Of a DNA stretch of 64,000 bases, positions 60,819 to 64,000 are shown one piece after another. Under the pieces are notes generated by a model. It was not told the origin of the DNA. It searched no databases and saw only the letters and a program-made list of their open reading frames with translations. Each line of letters begins with the position of its first letter. The stretch's first letter is position 1. The position numbers and the translations under genes are program-made. Source of the DNA: JAWXCE01 sp033764775 (GTDB taxonomy: Bacteria > Pseudomonadota > Alphaproteobacteria > Rhizobiales > Rhodomicrobiaceae); NCBI GenBank assembly GCA_033764775.1, contig JANRIQ010000002.1, forward strand, positions 186,001 to 250,000, read 5' to 3'.

Positions 60819-61616
60819 TTACCGGCCGACCCCATCCGCCGAAAGGTTCGAGTAAATCTTGGCGGCGCGTTCCACGGCGTCGCGCAACGCCGCCTCTGCG
60901 GTCACGCCGACGCTTTCCCACGTCTGCAGATCCTGGCCGATCCATAACAGAGTGAGAGCGGCGCTCCAATATCCGTCGCCCTCGGCGCGCAGCGACCCGA
61001 ACAGAACGGCGTCCGCCCCCAGAGCCTTTGCAGCGGCGGCCAGAACGTCGATCTCCGAGGCGGAGACGCCTGGGGCGATGGCCGCTGCGGCTTGCCCGCT
61101 GGGGAGCAAGATCGGCACGCCGCGCTGATTGGCGGGAGACTGGAGCTTGCCGCGCAAGTCGGCGTGGCCGGGGCCAGTCGCGTCGAGGATGGCGCGGCCC
61201 TTCGGCTCGATCACTTCCATGAACACCGCCGTGAGCGGGCGCTTGGCGGGCCAAATGTTGAATCCGAACGCCTCGATGGCGGGGTCAAGCTTGTCCTTTT
61301 CGAAGACGAAGCGGCGCGTCGCGGGGGGCGGCGCGCCGGGAGGCGCGGCGTCTGGCCGGAGGCCGCCGCCGATGAACCCTTCGGCGGTGTCGAGAATGGG
61401 GCTGATGCGGCGAGACCCGGCAAGGCTGGCGTCGCCCGTGACGCGCACGACGACCTCCTCCAGGCAGCGGCGCAGCATGGCGTTCTCCGTGTCGCCGGGC
61501 GTCGCGGCCGTCTCGCAGGCGTAAAGGTCAGGCCCAGCCTTGGCTAGCGGGCACGCGACAAACAGCCCGAGCAGGAAAACGCCGGACTGCGAGATCGATC
61601 GTATGAAGCCCCGCAT
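60819..61616 (-). CDS. DUF2066 exported protein
   Basis: 265 residues. Signal peptide at 1-26 (ending LAKA). Pattern of DUF2066: AMLRRCLEEVVVRVTGD, and a C-terminal region with LGADAVLFGSLRAEGDGYWS. Function unknown; periplasmic. Lies between YjgR-like ATPase and RNase T2, same strand. Confidence 0.75.
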   Translation of the reverse strand: MRGFIRSISQSGVFLLGLFVACPLAKAGPDLYACETAATPGDTENAMLRRCLEEVVVRVTGDASLAGSRRISPILDTAEGFIGGGLRPDAAPPGAPPPATRRFVFEKDKLDPAIEAFGFNIWPAKRPLTAVFMEVIEPKGRAILDATGPGHADLRGKLQSPANQRGVPILLPSGQAAAAIAPGVSASEIDVLAAAAKALGADAVLFGSLRAEGDGYWSAALTLLWIGQDLQTWESVGVTAEAALRDAVERAAKIYSNLSADGVGR

Positions 61617-61631
61617 CTCCCGACCCCGCCG

Positions 61632-63131
61632 CTATCGTCCGCCCATCCGTCCGCGCAGCACGCGTTCCAGAATACGCGGGATCGCCGAGCCGAGCGAGCG
61701 CAAGAGCGACTTGGTGAAGGCGTCGCCCGCCGAGTCCGAGCGCGGTTGCGCGGGCGGGCGTTTCTGCGGCGCTTGGCCTTCGCCGGGCTTCGGAATGCGG
61801 AACTCGCCGTGGCGTTCGAAGCCGTCATCCGTTGCGGAGCCGTTCGCCGTCTCACCTTTCCGCTCCCGAAGCGTTTCGTAAGCGGACTCGCTCTCCGCCT
61901 CCTCGTCATACTTGCCCGCGACGGGGCTGTTTTCGATCAGCGTCCGGCGCTCTTCTGGGGTGAGCGGGCCGAGGCGCGAGGCGGGCGGGCGGATGAGCGT
62001 GCGCTCGACGATGGACGGTTGCCCTTTTTTCTCCAGCAGAGAAACCAGCGCCTCCCCGACGCCCAGCTCAAGGATGGCGCGTTCGGTGTCCAGCTCCGGG
62101 TTGCGGCGGAAGGTTTCAGCCGCCGCCTTCACCGCTTTCTGCTCTTTCGGCGTGAAGGCGCGCAGGCCGTGCTGGATGCGGTTGCCGAGCTGACTCGACA
62201 CCGTGTCCGGCACGTCCAGCGGGTTCTGCGTGATGTAATAGACGCCGACGCCTTTCGAGCGGATCAGCCGCGTCACCTGCTCGATGCGCTCCAGAAGCGC
62301 TTTCGGCGCCTCGGAGAACAGCAGGTGCGCCTCGTCGAAGAAGAAGACGAGTTTCGGTTTCTCCGGGTCGCCGACCTCGGGCAGCTTGTCGAACAGGCGC
62401 GTCAGCAGCCACAGGAGGAAGGTCGAGTAAAGGCGGGGATTGTTCATCAGCTTGTCGGCGGCGAGCACGCTGACATAACCGCGGCCGTCCGAGTCTTTGC
62501 GCATCAGGTCGGCGATGTCGAGCGACGGCTCGCCGAAGAAATGCTCGGCCGCCTGCTCCTCCAGCACCAGCAAGCGGCGTTGGATGGCGCCGACCGAGGT
62601 TTTGGAGACGTTGCCGTACTCCTTCGTCAGTTCGTCCGCGCGTTCGGCGACTTCGGCGATGAGGGCGCGCAGGTCTTTCAGGTCGATAAGCTTCAGCTTT
62701 TGGTCAGCGGCGAGGCGGAAGGCGATGGTGAGCACGCCTTCCTGCGTCTCGTTCAGCTCCATCAACCGCGAGAGCAGGAGCGGCCCCATGTCCTTGATCG
62801 TCGCGCGGATGGGGTGGCCCTGCTCGCCGAACAAGTCCCACAGGATGGCGGGCGTCGCAGCGTAAGTGTAATCTTCGAGGCCAATTTTCTGCGCGCGCTC
62901 CTCGAGGAATGGTTTCGACGTTCCTTTCATGGCGAGGCCGGCGAGGTCGCCCTTCACGTCGGCGCAGAACACCGGCACGCCGTTCGCCGAAAACCCCTCC
63001 GCCAAAATCTGCAGCGAAACGGTTTTGCCCGTGCCGGTCGCGCCCGCGATCAGCCCATGGCGGTTGGCGAGGGGAAGCAGCAGATACTCTTTCTTGGTGC
63101 TTGTGCCGACGTAAATCTGACCTTCGCTCAT
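61632..63131 (-). CDS. HerA-like ATPase, YjgR/DUF853 family
   Basis: 499 residues. Walker A AGATGTGKT (29-37), LVFFFDEAHLLF as Walker B, QVTRLIRSKGVGVYYITQNP and the C-terminal GTIRPPASRLGP-like LIRPPASRLGPLTPEER segment mark the DUF853/YjgR family, related to the HerA-FtsK translocases. Cytoplasmic, role unknown. The last 80 residues are low-complexity and charged. Confidence 0.92.
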   Translation of the reverse strand: MSEGQIYVGTSTKKEYLLLPLANRHGLIAGATGTGKTVSLQILAEGFSANGVPVFCADVKGDLAGLAMKGTSKPFLEERAQKIGLEDYTYAATPAILWDLFGEQGHPIRATIKDMGPLLLSRLMELNETQEGVLTIAFRLAADQKLKLIDLKDLRALIAEVAERADELTKEYGNVSKTSVGAIQRRLLVLEEQAAEHFFGEPSLDIADLMRKDSDGRGYVSVLAADKLMNNPRLYSTFLLWLLTRLFDKLPEVGDPEKPKLVFFFDEAHLLFSEAPKALLERIEQVTRLIRSKGVGVYYITQNPLDVPDTVSSQLGNRIQHGLRAFTPKEQKAVKAAAETFRRNPELDTERAILELGVGEALVSLLEKKGQPSIVERTLIRPPASRLGPLTPEERRTLIENSPVAGKYDEEAESESAYETLRERKGETANGSATDDGFERHGEFRIPKPGEGQAPQKRPPAQPRSDSAGDAFTKSLLRSLGSAIPRILERVLRGRMGGR

Positions 63132-63351
63132 GTCGTCCTCATTTCGCGGCCGTCGCCCTGATCCCGTTCTCCGTCCTGCTTCGAGAGGTAAAGGATGAAG
63201 AAAATGCGTGCAACGGAAACCGCGCGCCGGCTTGAGCCTATCCTCAGTCAGCGCCGGGCGTCGCGTTAAATTGCCAATCGCTGGAAACCAATTTAGACAC
63301 TCATATGTATACTTATTCAGGTGATTGCGATTCTAAACCGAAGGGCATTGC

Positions 63352-63756
63352 ATGGAGGAGTTGGTTTCCCGCATGAAAACGTCGGCGGCTCTCGATGCGG
63401 CGTCGGCGCGCCGCGTCACTGAAGTTTTCATCCGTCTTGCCCGGCGGCATCTTTCAGAGCCGGTGCTGGGCGATCTGCTCACGGCGCTCCCCGGCGCGGC
63501 GGCGGTCAACGGCGAAACGGCTCACGCCGCGCCCGCCACGGATATCGAGCGTATGATGGCCGGCGCCATGGCGAATGCGCTTGGCCTCGAAGATCCCATC
63601 CTCACCCTCATGGCCGATCTGAAAGCTGCGGGCCTCACCTCGCACCAGGCGCTCGTCGCCGGACGCACCTTTCTCGATTTCACGCGGGACAAAGCAGGCC
63701 CTACCGTCGCTGAAAGGGTGACGGCGGAAATTCCGGGCTTGCGCCGACTGAACTAA
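63352..63756 (+). CDS. Hypothetical protein
   Basis: 134 residues, mostly helical with no signal peptide or membrane segment and no cysteines. Repeated helix pattern with LTALPGAAAVNGE and VTAEIPGLRRLN at the end, reminiscent of DUF2267/DUF2780-type helical proteins but not clearly assignable. AT-rich upstream region probably holds its promoter. Same direction as the DUF4332 gene 109 bp on. Confidence 0.65.
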   Translation: MEELVSRMKTSAALDAASARRVTEVFIRLARRHLSEPVLGDLLTALPGAAAVNGETAHAAPATDIERMMAGAMANALGLEDPILTLMADLKAAGLTSHQALVAGRTFLDFTRDKAGPTVAERVTAEIPGLRRLN

Positions 63757-63865
63757 GTTGCAATGATTCCAACGCCGATCGTCGGCGAGCGCCTGGGAGG
63801 GCCGTGTTCCGTTCGCTCCGCTTCGGGCGCGCATTTTGCATGAATTTTAAACACGGATAAACGCA

Positions 63866-64000
63866 ATGTCCTATAAAATCGAAAAGATCGAAGGCATCGG
63901 CGCGAAGCACGCGGAGACCCTGCACAAGGCCGGCATCAAGAACACCAAACAGCTTCTCGATCAGGCGGCTACGAAAAAAGGCCGCAAAGAGCTCGCCGAG
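63866..64000 (+). CDS. DUF4332 protein, 5' part (runs off window)
   Basis: First 45 codons only. MSYKIEKIEGIGAKHAETLH and AGIKNTKQLLDQA are a helix-hairpin-helix arrangement typical of DUF4332, a presumed nucleic-acid or structural binding domain. The gene continues past the window end. Confidence 0.8.
   Translation, partial: MSYKIEKIEGIGAKHAETLHKAGIKNTKQLLDQAATKKGRKELAE

Noticed and set aside
61746..63161. 471-codon frame opposite the YjgR-like gene
   Set aside because: Antisense shadow; the minus-strand gene has Walker motifs.

Overview
The window is GC-rich, densely coding bacterial chromosome. Gene content and order point to an alphaproteobacterium, most likely of the order Hyphomicrobiales (Rhizobiales). 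Pointers are the split proB/proA-nadD-rsfS-rlmH-envC-ctpA-deacetylase-rppH run, a separate atpHAGDC operon, sdhCDAB, the UPF0262/LMW-phosphatase/infA/maf/yacG neighbourhood, the sulfite reductase genes with DUF934 and DUF2849, and an alphaproteobacterial-type LexA box (GAAC-N7-GAAC). The genus cannot be named from sequence reading alone. No rRNA, tRNA or CRISPR array was seen.

Layout. 0.3-3.7 kb: a small exported protein, then a divergent sugar-modification pair (aminotransferase-glycosyltransferase fusion and a PglD/NeuD-like acyltransferase). 3.7-14.5 kb: LysR regulator, proline synthesis with an inserted acetyltransferase, NAD synthesis, ribosome silencing and 23S methylation, then cell-division/periplasm genes (envC, ctpA, deacetylase) and rppH. 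14.5-21.8 kb (minus): F1 ATP synthase operon with an extra exported protein between atpD and atpC, then a CPA2 cation/proton antiporter. 21.9-25.4 kb: a small AT-rich island with a higBA toxin-antitoxin pair and a gene split at a ten-G tract, flanked by two copies of the priA 3' end, then priA. 25.5-29.9 kb: rpsO, a PepSY-like periplasmic protein, pnp, an exported protein and a RlaP-like nucleotidyltransferase.

29.9-33.7 kb (minus): succinate dehydrogenase with an AT-rich membrane-protein gene between sdhA and sdhB. 34.6-37.2 kb: DNA-damage genes (imuB with a LexA box, ada). 37.4-42.3 kb: TetR regulator with a perfect operator-like palindrome and an RND efflux pair. 42.3-45 kb: obgE, a cysteine-rich small protein, a Nudix hydrolase and rpe. 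45.1-48.65 kb: a trypsin-like protease cut at its 5' end by a 2.5-kb IS1-family element carrying three passenger genes (membrane protein, short basic protein, P63C-domain protein), then the 3' remnant of another gene.

48.8-55.2 kb: assimilatory sulfate reduction (cysD, cysNC; sulfite reductase, DUF934, DUF2849, ferredoxin) with a divergent XRE-cupin regulator. 55.3-59.8 kb: ohr, yacG, maf, infA, a large membrane-embedded alpha/beta hydrolase inserted against the direction of its neighbours, an LMW phosphatase and UPF0262. 59.9-64 kb: a small exported ORF, RNase T2, a DUF2066 protein, a YjgR/HerA-like ATPase, a hypothetical protein and the start of a DUF4332 protein.

The most unusual features are extra unrelated genes embedded in core operons (atp, sdh, pro), the priA-end duplication with its island, the possible G-tract switch, the passenger-carrying IS1-type element with shared dyads, the Cys-rich CGDxxCSSC protein, and the membrane-interrupted hydrolase.
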